A stretch of 64,000 nt of DNA from Phocoena phocoena (taxonomy: Eukaryota > Chordata > Mammalia > Artiodactyla > Phocoenidae): assembly GCF_963924675.1 (NCBI RefSeq), contig NC_089220.1:117072697-117136696 (forward strand), in the 5' to 3' direction. Each line of letters begins with the position of its first letter. Positions within the stretch are counted from its first letter, which is position 1. The position numbers were made by a program, and so were the translations under genes. The notes below the pieces were generated by a model, which saw only the letters and a program-made list of their open reading frames with translations, did no database searches and was not told the DNA's origin. This document shows positions 58,701 through 64,000 of the stretch, piece after piece.

Positions 58701-59431
58701 TAGGCCCTGCCTTCAGAGCAGCCCATCCTCAAACACTCCTATCCTGCAATCAATCTCTTTCCCTGTTTGCTCATCTTGGTATTGAGACCGAAGTGTATGG
58801 AAGACATTTCCTCAGATTCCCTGTGGAATTATTTGTCTTGAATTCCCAAGGGCTCCACAGAAACATCTGGGCTGAAGGAAGACAGGAAGCCCACACCAAA
58901 GCCAGGAGTCAGACTGCAGGAGAAGGCACACAGGGAATGTGGGGAGTGGAAGTATGGGAGTGGCTTTCACAAGTCCCTAAACTACAAAGCTCAGTACTGC
59001 TGCCAGGAAAAAAGAAAAGAAAAATTTAACCAGAGAGTTGAGCTTTTGCTTTCAAACTTCAGTCTCTCCCGACTCCCTCATTTTTCCCAAGCTCTGGGTG
59101 TAAAGGATGTCTACCTCTGCCAGGATTTACCCCTCCCAAACTTGTGGGCAAGAAGAACCACCTACAAAGGGTCCACTTTGAAGGTGGCTCTGTAGAGACA
59201 AGCCTGGAGCCTCCTGAATGGTTCACAGCTCCCAGCCTACAGAGAGAAGCCAAGGAGTTAAAGTATCCCTTACGATTTCTGCAGTTCCAGTAACCGGCGG
59301 CGCCGCTCACTCTGCTCCAAGGAACTGTACTTGGACTTGTACTGGGACAGGCGGGGGTGTGGGGCAGCTGTGCTGTTCAGATCTTGAGACACAGAAAAGC
59401 TACTAGCCAGGGCTTGACTCAGCTCTTCCAT
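43432..59431 (-). CDS. SNUPN: SNUPN (snurportin-1), complete coding sequence in eight exons
   Basis: Joining 59274-59431, 57244-57391, 51905-52009, 51569-51665, 50329-50426, 46856-46930, 45229-45309 and 43432-43755 (all minus strand) gives an open 361-codon frame plus TAG. The protein matches snurportin-1, the adaptor that binds the trimethylguanosine cap of spliceosomal U snRNPs and carries them into the nucleus with importin-beta; CRM1 returns it. An importin-beta-binding segment with a basic cluster (RRRRLLEL, from ~residue 43) is followed by an acidic linker and the cap-binding domain. Residues I equate with human Trp107, Lys144 and Trp276 are present here as Trp108, Lys145 and Trp277. 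Human snurportin is 360 residues; small balanced indels explain the difference. Every intron is GT-AG and phases fit. Order beside PTPN9 agrees with human chromosome 15. Confidence 0.97.
45229..45309 (-). CDS. SNUPN: SNUPN coding exon 8
   Basis: Acceptor GTTTTAG/TTTAAA and donor GAG/GTAACA. 27 codons (residues 228-254), [20 protein letters not shown] then SMDFPFE. Lys replaces the Asp I recall in human at the CDVL position. Confidence 0.95.
45455..45640. mobile_element. MER5-like DNA transposon fossil in SNUPN intron 7
   Basis: 'caggagttctcaaccttgct', 'ggagaaccatctgggaaact' and 'ggactgagaaccgctgccct' are MER5 hallmarks. Contains a T-run at about 45,572-45,585. Confidence 0.8.
45730..45935. 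repeat. MIR-like SINE fossil in SNUPN intron 7
   Basis: 'gattgcctaggtttgaatcc', 'cagctctgtcaatcatttaa' and 'cccatctgtaaaaagggata' follow the MIR core. Confidence 0.75.
46290..46480. mobile_element. MER5-like DNA transposon fossil in SNUPN intron 7
   Basis: 'gaggttctcaaagtgtggtc', 'gaacttgttagaaatgcaaa', 'ctactgaatcagaaattctg'. Well preserved. Confidence 0.85.
46510..46750. repeat. MIR-like SINE fossil in SNUPN intron 7
   Basis: 'tttattgagtgctcaccgta', 'agaacaaccctgtaatgtag' and 'gatgaagaaactaaggccaa' match MIR. Confidence 0.7.
46856..46930 (-). CDS. SNUPN: SNUPN coding exon 7
   Basis: Acceptor CTCTGGCAG/ACTGAT and donor CCC/GTAAGG. 25 codons (203-227), [20 protein letters not shown] then TKLNP. 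One Glu fewer than my recollection of human. Confidence 0.95.
47010..47335 (+). mobile_element. L1 3' UTR end in SNUPN intron 6
   Basis: 'caatgacaatagttaactct', 'gtcaagtcattgtgctgtac' and 'agtttaatttcaataaaact' are the end of an old L1 family, plus an A-run. Confidence 0.75.
47465..48000. repeat. MIR-like SINE fossil split by a CHR SINE
   Basis: The left part ('atttatcaccgaagggctac', 'ctcaggctccgtgctaagga') and the right part ('tctccattttacaggtgagg', 'actctgaggctcagagagat') join into one MIR once 47,577-47,899 and one TSD copy are removed. Confidence 0.75.
47577..47899 (-). mobile_element. CHR-type SINE, long form, inside MIR
   Basis: Minus-strand full copy. Perfect 15 bp duplication gagaattttattatt at 47,562-47,576 and 47,900-47,914. 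Confidence 0.94.
48115..48328 (-). mobile_element. Young CHR-type SINE subfamily in SNUPN intron 6
   Basis: Minus strand, tail of over 20 T's on the plus strand. Perfect 13 bp duplication ccaaattactatt at 48,102-48,114 and 48,329-48,341. Confidence 0.95.
48572..48997 (-). mobile_element. Chimeric CHR SINE with a second SINE tail
   Basis: One duplication, cttgattgaattttt, lies at 48,557-48,571 and 48,998-49,012 and encloses a full minus-strand SINE (48,680-48,997), then its AAATAAAT tail, a ~20-base linker, the last ~35 bases of another SINE and a second A/T-rich tail. The whole seems to have moved as one transcript. Confidence 0.85.
49193..49324 (-). mobile_element. Short CHR-type SINE in SNUPN intron 6
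   Basis: Ends 'CCGCCAAGGAAGTCC' on the plus strand. Duplication cttggctatt at 49,183-49,192 and 49,325-49,334. Confidence 0.92.
49455..49605. mobile_element. MER5-like DNA transposon fossil in SNUPN intron 6
   Basis: 'ccccagagtttctgattcag', 'taggtctaagaatttgcatt' and 'attctgagaaccactatgat'. Confidence 0.8.
50329..50426 (-). CDS. SNUPN: SNUPN coding exon 6
   Basis: Acceptor GTGTCTCCAG/AC and donor CAG/GTAAGG. Finishes Asp170 and encodes 171-202, including [18 protein letters not shown], the conserved core strand region of the cap-binding fold. Confidence 0.96.
50745..51065 (-). mobile_element. L2 LINE, minus strand, in SNUPN intron 5
   Basis: 'tttgagttcctaacacaggc', 'ctgcctttaaggaagttaca' and 'gaaatgcttcatggaagaga' are antisense L2 wording. 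Confidence 0.65.
51569..51665 (-). CDS. SNUPN: SNUPN coding exon 5
   Basis: Acceptor TCCACACAG/GGTTCT and donor AAAG/GTACCT. Encodes 138-169 ([13 protein letters not shown]..., [10 protein letters not shown]) plus the first base of Asp170. Contains Lys145, equivalent to the cap-contacting Lys144. The loop NSATTK is one residue longer than in human. The donor GTACCT is the weakest of the gene. Confidence 0.94.
51905..52009 (-). CDS. SNUPN: SNUPN coding exon 4
   Basis: Acceptor GTGTTCCCAG/TTAATG and donor AGG/GTGAGT. 35 codons (103-137), [20 protein letters not shown] then [15 protein letters not shown]. Starts the cap-binding domain and includes Trp108. Confidence 0.96.
52715..52855 (-). mobile_element. 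5'-truncated L1 3' end in SNUPN intron 3
   Basis: Antisense of the same L1 end seen at 2,653-2,860 ('ctttattggggtataattgc', 'gttttataacaaagtgaatc'-like). Perfect 19 bp duplication caactacttcgtatttctt at 52,696-52,714 and 52,856-52,874. Confidence 0.92.
53238..53570 (-). mobile_element. CHR-type SINE, long form, in SNUPN intron 3
   Basis: Minus-strand full copy. Flanked by attctctctttttt / attctcttcttttt. Confidence 0.92.
53840..54890 (+). mobile_element. L1 ORF2 end and 3' UTR in SNUPN intron 3
   Basis: About 1.05 kb of plus-strand L1: 'gacaacccacagaatgagaa', 'atctagaatatataaagaac', 'aacattgctggtgggaatgt', 'gatgaatggataaacaaaat', ending 'gaattgtatctcaatatggc'. The reverse-transcriptase C-terminal region is present but broken by indels and stops. 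Confidence 0.9.
54925..55130. repeat. MIR-like SINE fossil in SNUPN intron 3
   Basis: 'tctaacaatcctatgagata', 'ggtactattacgatgtccca' and 'ttaagtaacttgcccatggt'. Confidence 0.75.
55771..55975 (+). mobile_element. Young CHR-type SINE (first of three at one site)
   Basis: ~205 bp young copy, poly(A) 14. Duplication acaatgcttgcttg at 55,757-55,770 and 55,976-55,989. Confidence 0.94.
55990..56223 (+). mobile_element. CHR-type SINE with extra 3' sequence (second of three)
   Basis: Starts 'GGGGGGACTTTTCTGGTGATC'. Has a (GATA)n/(AAAT)n tail, then ~30 non-SINE bases and another A-rich tail before acaatgcttgctc at 56,224. Confidence 0.87.
56237..56370 (+). mobile_element. Short CHR-type SINE (third of three)
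   Basis: Starts 'GGGACTTCCCTAGTGGTGCAG'. Flanked by acaatgcttgctc (56,224-56,236) and acaatgtttgctc (56,371-56,383). Confidence 0.92.
57244..57391 (-). CDS. SNUPN: SNUPN coding exon 3
   Basis: Acceptor CTTTTCTCAG/AAAGCGG and donor CAA/GTGAGT. Completes Ser53 and encodes 54-102: [20 protein letters not shown], an acidic run [15 protein letters not shown], then [10 protein letters not shown]. The acidic stretch is one residue longer than my recollection of human, from a GAA-type repeat. Confidence 0.96.
57988..58105 (+). mobile_element. Short CHR-type SINE in SNUPN intron 2
   Basis: Starts 'GGGAATTCCCTAGCGGTCCAG' and ends 'GTGGCC' plus A-run. No clear duplication. Confidence 0.9.
58165..58432 (-). 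mobile_element. CHR-type SINE, long form, in SNUPN intron 2
   Basis: Minus-strand copy with TTTATTTATTTATTTAT tail. Missing two internal repeat units, hence ~268 bp. Confidence 0.9.
59274..59431 (-). CDS. SNUPN: SNUPN coding exon 2 (start codon)
   Basis: The exon begins at 59,436 after CTTTGTAG. Five bases (GGAAG) precede ATG at 59,431. It encodes 52 residues, [20 protein letters not shown]..., ending [12 protein letters not shown] plus two bases of Ser53, with donor AAATC/GTAAGG. This is most of the importin-beta-binding domain. The N-terminus ([15 protein letters not shown]) also holds the hydrophobic pattern recognised by CRM1. Confidence 0.96.
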
Positions 59432-59853
59432 CTTCCCTACAAAGGAAAACATCAGAAAATTGTTCAATCGTTTTGTATCACCTTTCGGGTACAGGCAGTT
59501 ATGGTGTAACATGATGGCTACATTCCTAAAAAACCTCACTTAATCCAAAATCACAATTATTTCTATGGGAAAAAAAAGAAGTTAAAGGGTAAGTGAGTTA
59601 CATATGAGCAGTAATGTTTTTCTCGCAGATATTTTAATAATGAGCATTTTGATAGCTCTGAGTGTATAAACTTCAACATCAATCAAATTCACCTTGTGAT
59701 TGAATCTAACTTTTGCTCTTTGTCATCATTCACCAGGGACCCTGTCATTAATTCCTTCTTACAATCATTGACATGCAGTGAAGTAATCGATCATCTAATT
59801 TTTTTCCTGAATAGCTCTAAAAAGCTGTTACTCAATAACTAATGTAATTTTCT

Positions 59854-60210
59854 TTTTTAACTTTTTTTTTTTAAATGTAGGGCTTCCCCGGTGGCACAAT
59901 GGTTAAGAATCCACCTGCCAACGCAGGGGACACGGGTTCGAGCCCTGGTCCGGGAAGATCCCATGTGCCGCAGAGCAACTAAGCCCATGCACCGCAACTA
60001 CTGAGCCTGCACTCTAGAGCCCACGAGCCACAACTACTGAAGCCCGCGCGCCTGGAGCCCGTGCTCTGCAACAAGAGAGGCCACTGCAATGAGAAGCCCG
60101 CGCACCACAAGAAGAGTAGCCCCCCCTCACCGCCACTAGAGAAAGCCCGCACACAGCAACGAAGACCCAAGGCAGCCAAAAATAAATAAATTTAAATAAA
60201 TAAATAAAAT
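59854..60210 (+). mobile_element. CHR-type SINE in SNUPN intron 1, with odd 5' leader
   Basis: The SINE proper starts at 59,880 ('GGGCTTCCCCGGTGGCACAA'). A 12 bp duplication, atgtaattttct, lies at 59,842-59,853 and 60,211-60,222, so ~26 T-rich bases sit between the duplication and the SINE head. A shorter duplication hugging the SINE (aaatgta/aaatatgta) is the alternative. Confidence 0.88.
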
Positions 60211-60694
60211 ATGTAATTTTCTGATGCAAGTTTTATCTGATTGGCTGTTTAGTTCTCCAATAAATGCCAACTCATATCAAGAAAATTTAGTTCCAGGAGA
60301 AGTACTGGTTCTGGAGCCCAGGGAGGAAGACAAGAGGAGCCAAAACCCCAAACCTGGTAGTTACTTTCTTGCTTTATAGCTTGTTTTGTTTATTTGCTTG
60401 TTTGGGGTGGGCAGAAGGAAGGTTTCAGGGCTACCTATGCAGGACTCATTTCGAAAAGAGCTAAAATGTGGAAGGCTGCCTTCCAGTTAACACCAGCTGC
60501 TCTAGAAAATGTGAAGGACAGACATGTGGTACATTTGGGAGACAGAGAGTAAATCATATTGGAGACAGACTACCAAGGGCCACCCTAAAGAACGGCAGTA
60601 GAGAGAAAGATGTGAATTCATACTTCACTCACCCTTCCATGAATGAAGGTATGAGGTGGCACAGGAGCTCACCTAAAGATTAGATGTGCACCTC

Positions 60695-60830
60695 AAGGAA
60701 TTCCCTGGCAGTCCATTGGTTAGGACTCTGTACTTTCACTGCCAAGGGCCCAGGTTCAATCCCTGGTGGGGGAACTAAGATCCCACAAGCCGCCACAGCC
60801 GGAAGAAAAAAAAAAAATTAAAAAAAAAAA
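60695..60830 (+). mobile_element. Short CHR-type SINE in SNUPN intron 1
   Basis: Starts 'GGAATTCCCTGGCAGTCCA'. Flanked by gtgcacctca / gtgtgcctca. Confidence 0.91.
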
Positions 60831-61117
60831 AAGTGTGCCTCAGACTGCAAGAAAACAGGAACATTTGGGAGAAATTTTACTCACACACCTGGGCTGGCCC
60901 AACCCTTCAAGTTCTAGTATAAACCAGAGGGTACCACCAGTGCTTAAACTCCACCCCAGTCCAGGTCCCAATGCTCTTGAGCCTCAAAACCAACAGGTTC
61001 ATTGCAGAGCCTCCACAGTTAAAAATACAACTCTATGGGCCTCTACTTGGCAAAGAGTTATTTTCCATTGCACATTTGAATTCAGATTTTCTTTCTTAAT
61101 TTACAGCATTAGATTTT

Positions 61118-61231
61118 TTTTTTTTTAATGCCTGCACCACGCAGCTTTCGGGATATTAGTTCCCAGACCAGGGATCAAGCCCCCAGAGTGAAAGCGCCGA
61201 GTCCTAACCACTGGACCACCAGGGAATTCCC
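61118..61231 (-). mobile_element. Short CHR-type SINE in SNUPN intron 1
   Basis: Ends 'CCACCAGGGAATTCC' on the plus strand. Short duplication tagattt on both sides. Confidence 0.88.
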
Positions 61232-61264
61232 TAGATTTCTTTTTTCTAATTTGAAAGGAACTTT

Positions 61265-61670
61265 TCTTGTGTGTGTGGTTAAAAACGCATGACATAAAAG
61301 TTTACCACTTAACCTTTTTTTTTTTTTTTTTTTTTTTTGTTGTGGTACGCGGGCCTCTCACAGTTGTGGCCTCTCCCGTTGAGGAGCACAGGCTCCGGAC
61401 GTGCAGGCTCAGCGGCCATGGCTCACGGGCCCAGCCGCTCCGCAACATGTGGGATCTTCCCGGACCGGGGCACGAACCCGTATCCCCTGCATCAGCAGGC
61501 GGACTCTCAACCACTGCGCCACCAGGGAAGTCCCACTTAACCATTTTTAAATGTACACTACAGTTGTGTTAATTACATTCACATTGTTGTACAATTTCCA
61601 GAACTCTATTATTCTTGCAAAATGGAACCTTTATACCCATTAAACACGAAAAAAACAGAAACAAAACCAA
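61265..61670 (-). mobile_element. L1 3' fragment, minus strand, split by a young SINE
   Basis: 'tttaccacttaaccattttt' (once the SINE is removed), 'cattgttgtacaatttccag' and 'aacctttatacccattaaac' are the antisense L1 end. Confidence 0.7.
61315..61532 (-). mobile_element. Young CHR-type SINE subfamily in SNUPN intron 1
   Basis: Minus-strand young copy with ~24-base tail. Duplication ccacttaacc at 61,305-61,314 and 61,533-61,542. Confidence 0.95.
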
Positions 61671-61754
61671 AAAAGCCCACCTTTTTAAAACTTAAGATTA
61701 GCATATTATGTGTGGATTTGAGGCGTGTCTTAACATGTATGTTATGCAACCGGG

Positions 61755-61875
61755 GTGGCCATTCATAGTTGAGGCTGGGTGATGAGTACTTAGGATCCTA
61801 AATGGTATGCTATTTTCTGTATTTTTCTATACTTTTGTGTAAGTTTGAACACTTCCATAGTAAAATCTTTTAAAA
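61755..61875 (+). mobile_element. Old L1 3' end in SNUPN intron 1
   Basis: 'ttgaggctgggtgatgagta' and 'gtgtaagtttgaacacttcc' with 'atagtaaaatctttta' are the 3' end of an old L1 subfamily. Confidence 0.65.
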
Positions 61876-62149
61876 ATTCATTATGTCTTCGTCTTACCAA
61901 AGTAATGACCCAATCTAAAATACATTTATTAGGCCTCATCGTGCTTTATCTCGGTGTGGGTTCATGCTCTGCCAAGAAGCATAAAATCCTTCTTAAAATT
62001 GATGCCTTGGACACTGGGGCGGCTGGCTGTACCTCCCTTTATGGCTGTCCTTGGCTGGCTCCTGCTCTTTCAACCCATTCTTCGGAGGATGATGACTCCA
62101 AGGGTTCTGACCTGGCGGTCTCAAACTCCACCCGTATCCCATTTCCGAT

Positions 62150-63050
62150 CCACCCAGGCCCCTCCCCCGAGCTCCAGACTCCAATTGTCCCCCCGCTACT
62201 GCCTCTTCCTCCTCTCCCTCCTCCTCCCCCTCCGGGGGCGCCCCGCCTCGAATCCCGCAGCCAGGATCTAGGCCTCCTCAGCGTCTCCCACCGGGCTTCA
62301 ATGCGGCCGGGGGAACTGAACTCCACTCGACCGCCCTCCCTGCTACAGGCGCGCACAGCTTTTCTCTATGGATGGGGTCATCTAGGCCTTGCATGATTCG
62401 CCCCTCCCCCACAAAGAAAATCCCTGAGGGGTCCTGGCCCGACAGCCTGGAACTTAAGAGTGGAAGCGCGCCCAAGGAGAGGCCCCGGCCTCGCTCTGCC
62501 CCTCCAGGTCATGTCTCGGGAAGCCGGGAGTGTGCAGCCGGCCACAGAAAGTTACAGCCGGGCGCCCAGGGGCAGTTCGGGAGCCGGCGGGGCCCAAGCT
62601 TGAACCGACGACTCACCAGGCCGAGGTGACAATTCCACGCGCAGCCGCCAACGCCGCCGCCGGGGGCCGACCAATCAGCTGCCTTTAGAGAGCCGGCCCC
62701 GCTCCCTTGGCCGCCGCCATGCCGCCGGGCTCACCCACCTAGCGAGGGGAGTTTCCGGCTCCTCCGGACGTAGAGAACGCCGGGAGTTCTTCCGCGGTTC
62801 TGTCACGGGCTTGCGGTTACTTCCGCCCTCAACTACTGGGGTTTTTCCAGTCCGCCCGGGCGGGAGTCCTCCTTCTGATTTTGCGTTGCTACCCTCCTGC
62901 AAGGTGACTTGGCCGGGCCGAAGCCTCACTCCTGGGCAGAAGCTACTCCGGGTTACTTTCGCCAATAGCTGGAACCCCGGTCTCGTGGCCGGGCGTTCAA
63001 GGCCCTCCAGGCCCTGGATCCTGCCGCCTCCCCCAGATACGCACAGTCCT
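62150..63050. promoter_or_regulatory. SNUPN: CpG island and promoter of SNUPN
   Basis: GC-rich, CpG-dense stretch covering the first exon and ~300 bases on either side. It has GC-box-like words and no clear TATA. Transcription of SNUPN proceeds to lower coordinates. No coding start is seen for a divergent partner on the plus strand. Confidence 0.8.
62617..62720 (-). other. SNUPN: SNUPN non-coding exon 1 (5' UTR), start approximate
   Basis: A strong donor GGCCTG/GTGAGT on the minus strand ends this exon at 62,617, inside the CpG island and ~3.2 kb before the ATG exon. The transcription start is not visible; 62,720 is a guess. Human SNUPN likewise begins with a non-coding exon (recollection). 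Confidence 0.55.
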
Positions 63051-63395
63051 TAGGAGTGCACCAACAGTCCGCTCCCTCTCCCGTGACCATGCTTTATACG
63101 GGGAAAGCGCTGCCTGACTGACTCCCTCCCCCGCCCACACATACACCCACCACTAAGTCTTAGACAATTAGTCGTCCCCTACCCATTCGCCCCTTAGAAC
63201 ACTGGAAAGAAACCTCGATTACAGCCATTTGCTCGCTTTAGGAGTTTCTCTTTCCTTCTCGGCTGTGGGCTTGGCAATGGTAGGGACCTGGTTTGATTCC
63301 TGCATCCGGCACAAGACACGGCTCTGGTGAAGGAATGAATTGGTGCAAAGGGTGGAGGGAAGCAGCCGAGATTTAGGAACTTAATAAAACTGGAG

Positions 63396-63610
63396 GGCTT
63401 CCCTGGTGGCACAGTGGTTGAGAGTTCGCCTGCCGATGCAGGGGACACGGGTTCGTGCCCCGGTCCAAGAAGATCCCACATGCCGCGGAGCAGCTGGGCC
63501 CATGAGCCATGGCCACTAAGCCTGCGCGTCCAGAGCCTATGCTCCGCAATGGGAGAGGCCACAACAGTGACAAGCCTGCATACAGCAAAAAAAAAAAAAA
63601 AAAAGCTGCT
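63396..63610 (+). mobile_element. Young CHR-type SINE subfamily upstream of SNUPN
   Basis: Starts 'GGCTTCCCTGGTGGCACAG', poly(A) ~18. Duplication ataaaactggag at 63,384-63,395 and 63,611-63,622. Confidence 0.94.
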
Positions 63611-63664
63611 ATAAAACTGGAGAGCAGCCTTTGTGGACTAAGATTGAAGAGATGCAAAATAAAA

Positions 63665-63825
63665 CTGTGAATAGCCATTTATTGAATACTTACATTGAGG
63701 CAGACCCCGTGCTTTGCATGAATTATCTTATTTAATCTTAAAATAGCACAAGGAAGTAGAGACTAAAGCTCAGAGAGGTTAAGCAACTTGGCCAAAGTTA
63801 CACGGCTTTTGAGCCAAATATTTAA
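63665..63825. repeat. MIR-like SINE fossil
   Basis: 'attgaatacttacattgagg', 'ctcagagaggttaagcaact' and 'tggccaaagttacacggctt' are MIR phrases in plus orientation. Confidence 0.75.
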
Positions 63826-64000
63826 GTTTGCTGCATGTCTGACTTACAGAGAATTTGGATATTACAATACCACACTACAGAAACAATGTACACAAAGTTG
63901 GCACATTTTGAGTCCAAGGTGTGGACTTGTTGCATATTTTATGTACATGACTCCGTCCATTTGGAGGTCAGATTGACAGGGAGGGTAGAGGGTGCTTGGG

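Noticed and set aside
61845..62396. 183-codon plus-strand open frame, Pro-rich, at the SNUPN CpG island
   Set aside because: It runs from an old L1 tail into GC-rich intron 1, on the strand opposite to SNUPN. The composition (PPLLPLPPLPPPPPPG) explains its openness, and no relative or splice context is seen.
2051..63610. tRNA genes suggested by A- and B-box-like motifs
   Set aside because: All occurrences are heads of tRNA-derived SINEs; none folds into a complete tRNA with an intact anticodon arm and acceptor stem.

Overview
The window is mammalian nuclear DNA, almost certainly from a cetacean. The main evidence is more than thirty copies of tRNA-derived CHR-type SINEs (A-box-like 'TGGTGGCGCAGTGG', B-box-like 'GGTTCGAGCCC') in three size classes. 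One class is a young ~200 bp subfamily with long pure poly(A) tails, which I associate with toothed whales (inference). The intron/exon structure, CpG-island promoters and MIR/L2/MER5 fossils are ordinary for a placental mammal.

There are two protein-coding genes, both on the minus strand. SNUPN (snurportin-1) is complete. Its non-coding exon 1 lies in a CpG island near 62.6-62.8 kb, and eight coding exons run from 59,431 down to a stop at 43,432. They join into a 361-residue protein with canonical splice sites and conserved cap-binding residues. PTPN9 (MEG2 tyrosine phosphatase) contributes only its first coding exon (21 codons, 32,848-32,910) in a second CpG island at about 32.4-33.8 kb. 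Everything from 1 to 32,847 is then read as PTPN9 intron 1, and I found no further PTPN9 exon there. The PTPN9-SNUPN order and shared orientation match human 15q24.2. IMP3, the next gene in human, would lie beyond the right edge.

Layout: 1-32.8 kb, PTPN9 intron 1, dense in SINEs and carrying a broken retrocopy of the bicistronic PYURF-PIGY mRNA (7,553-8,682); 32.8-33.8 kb, PTPN9 promoter; 33.8-43.1 kb, intergenic with repeats and an LTR-like remnant; 43.1-62.8 kb, SNUPN; 62.8-64 kb, upstream flank.

I found no new gene system. The interest lies in retrotransposition biology: the dicistronic retrocopy with matched target-site duplications (TSDs), three insertions that seem to be little more than a poly(A) tail between TSDs, several sites hit repeatedly by SINEs, and chimeric or transducing elements. 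All coordinates were read by eye, so repeat boundaries may be off by a few bases.
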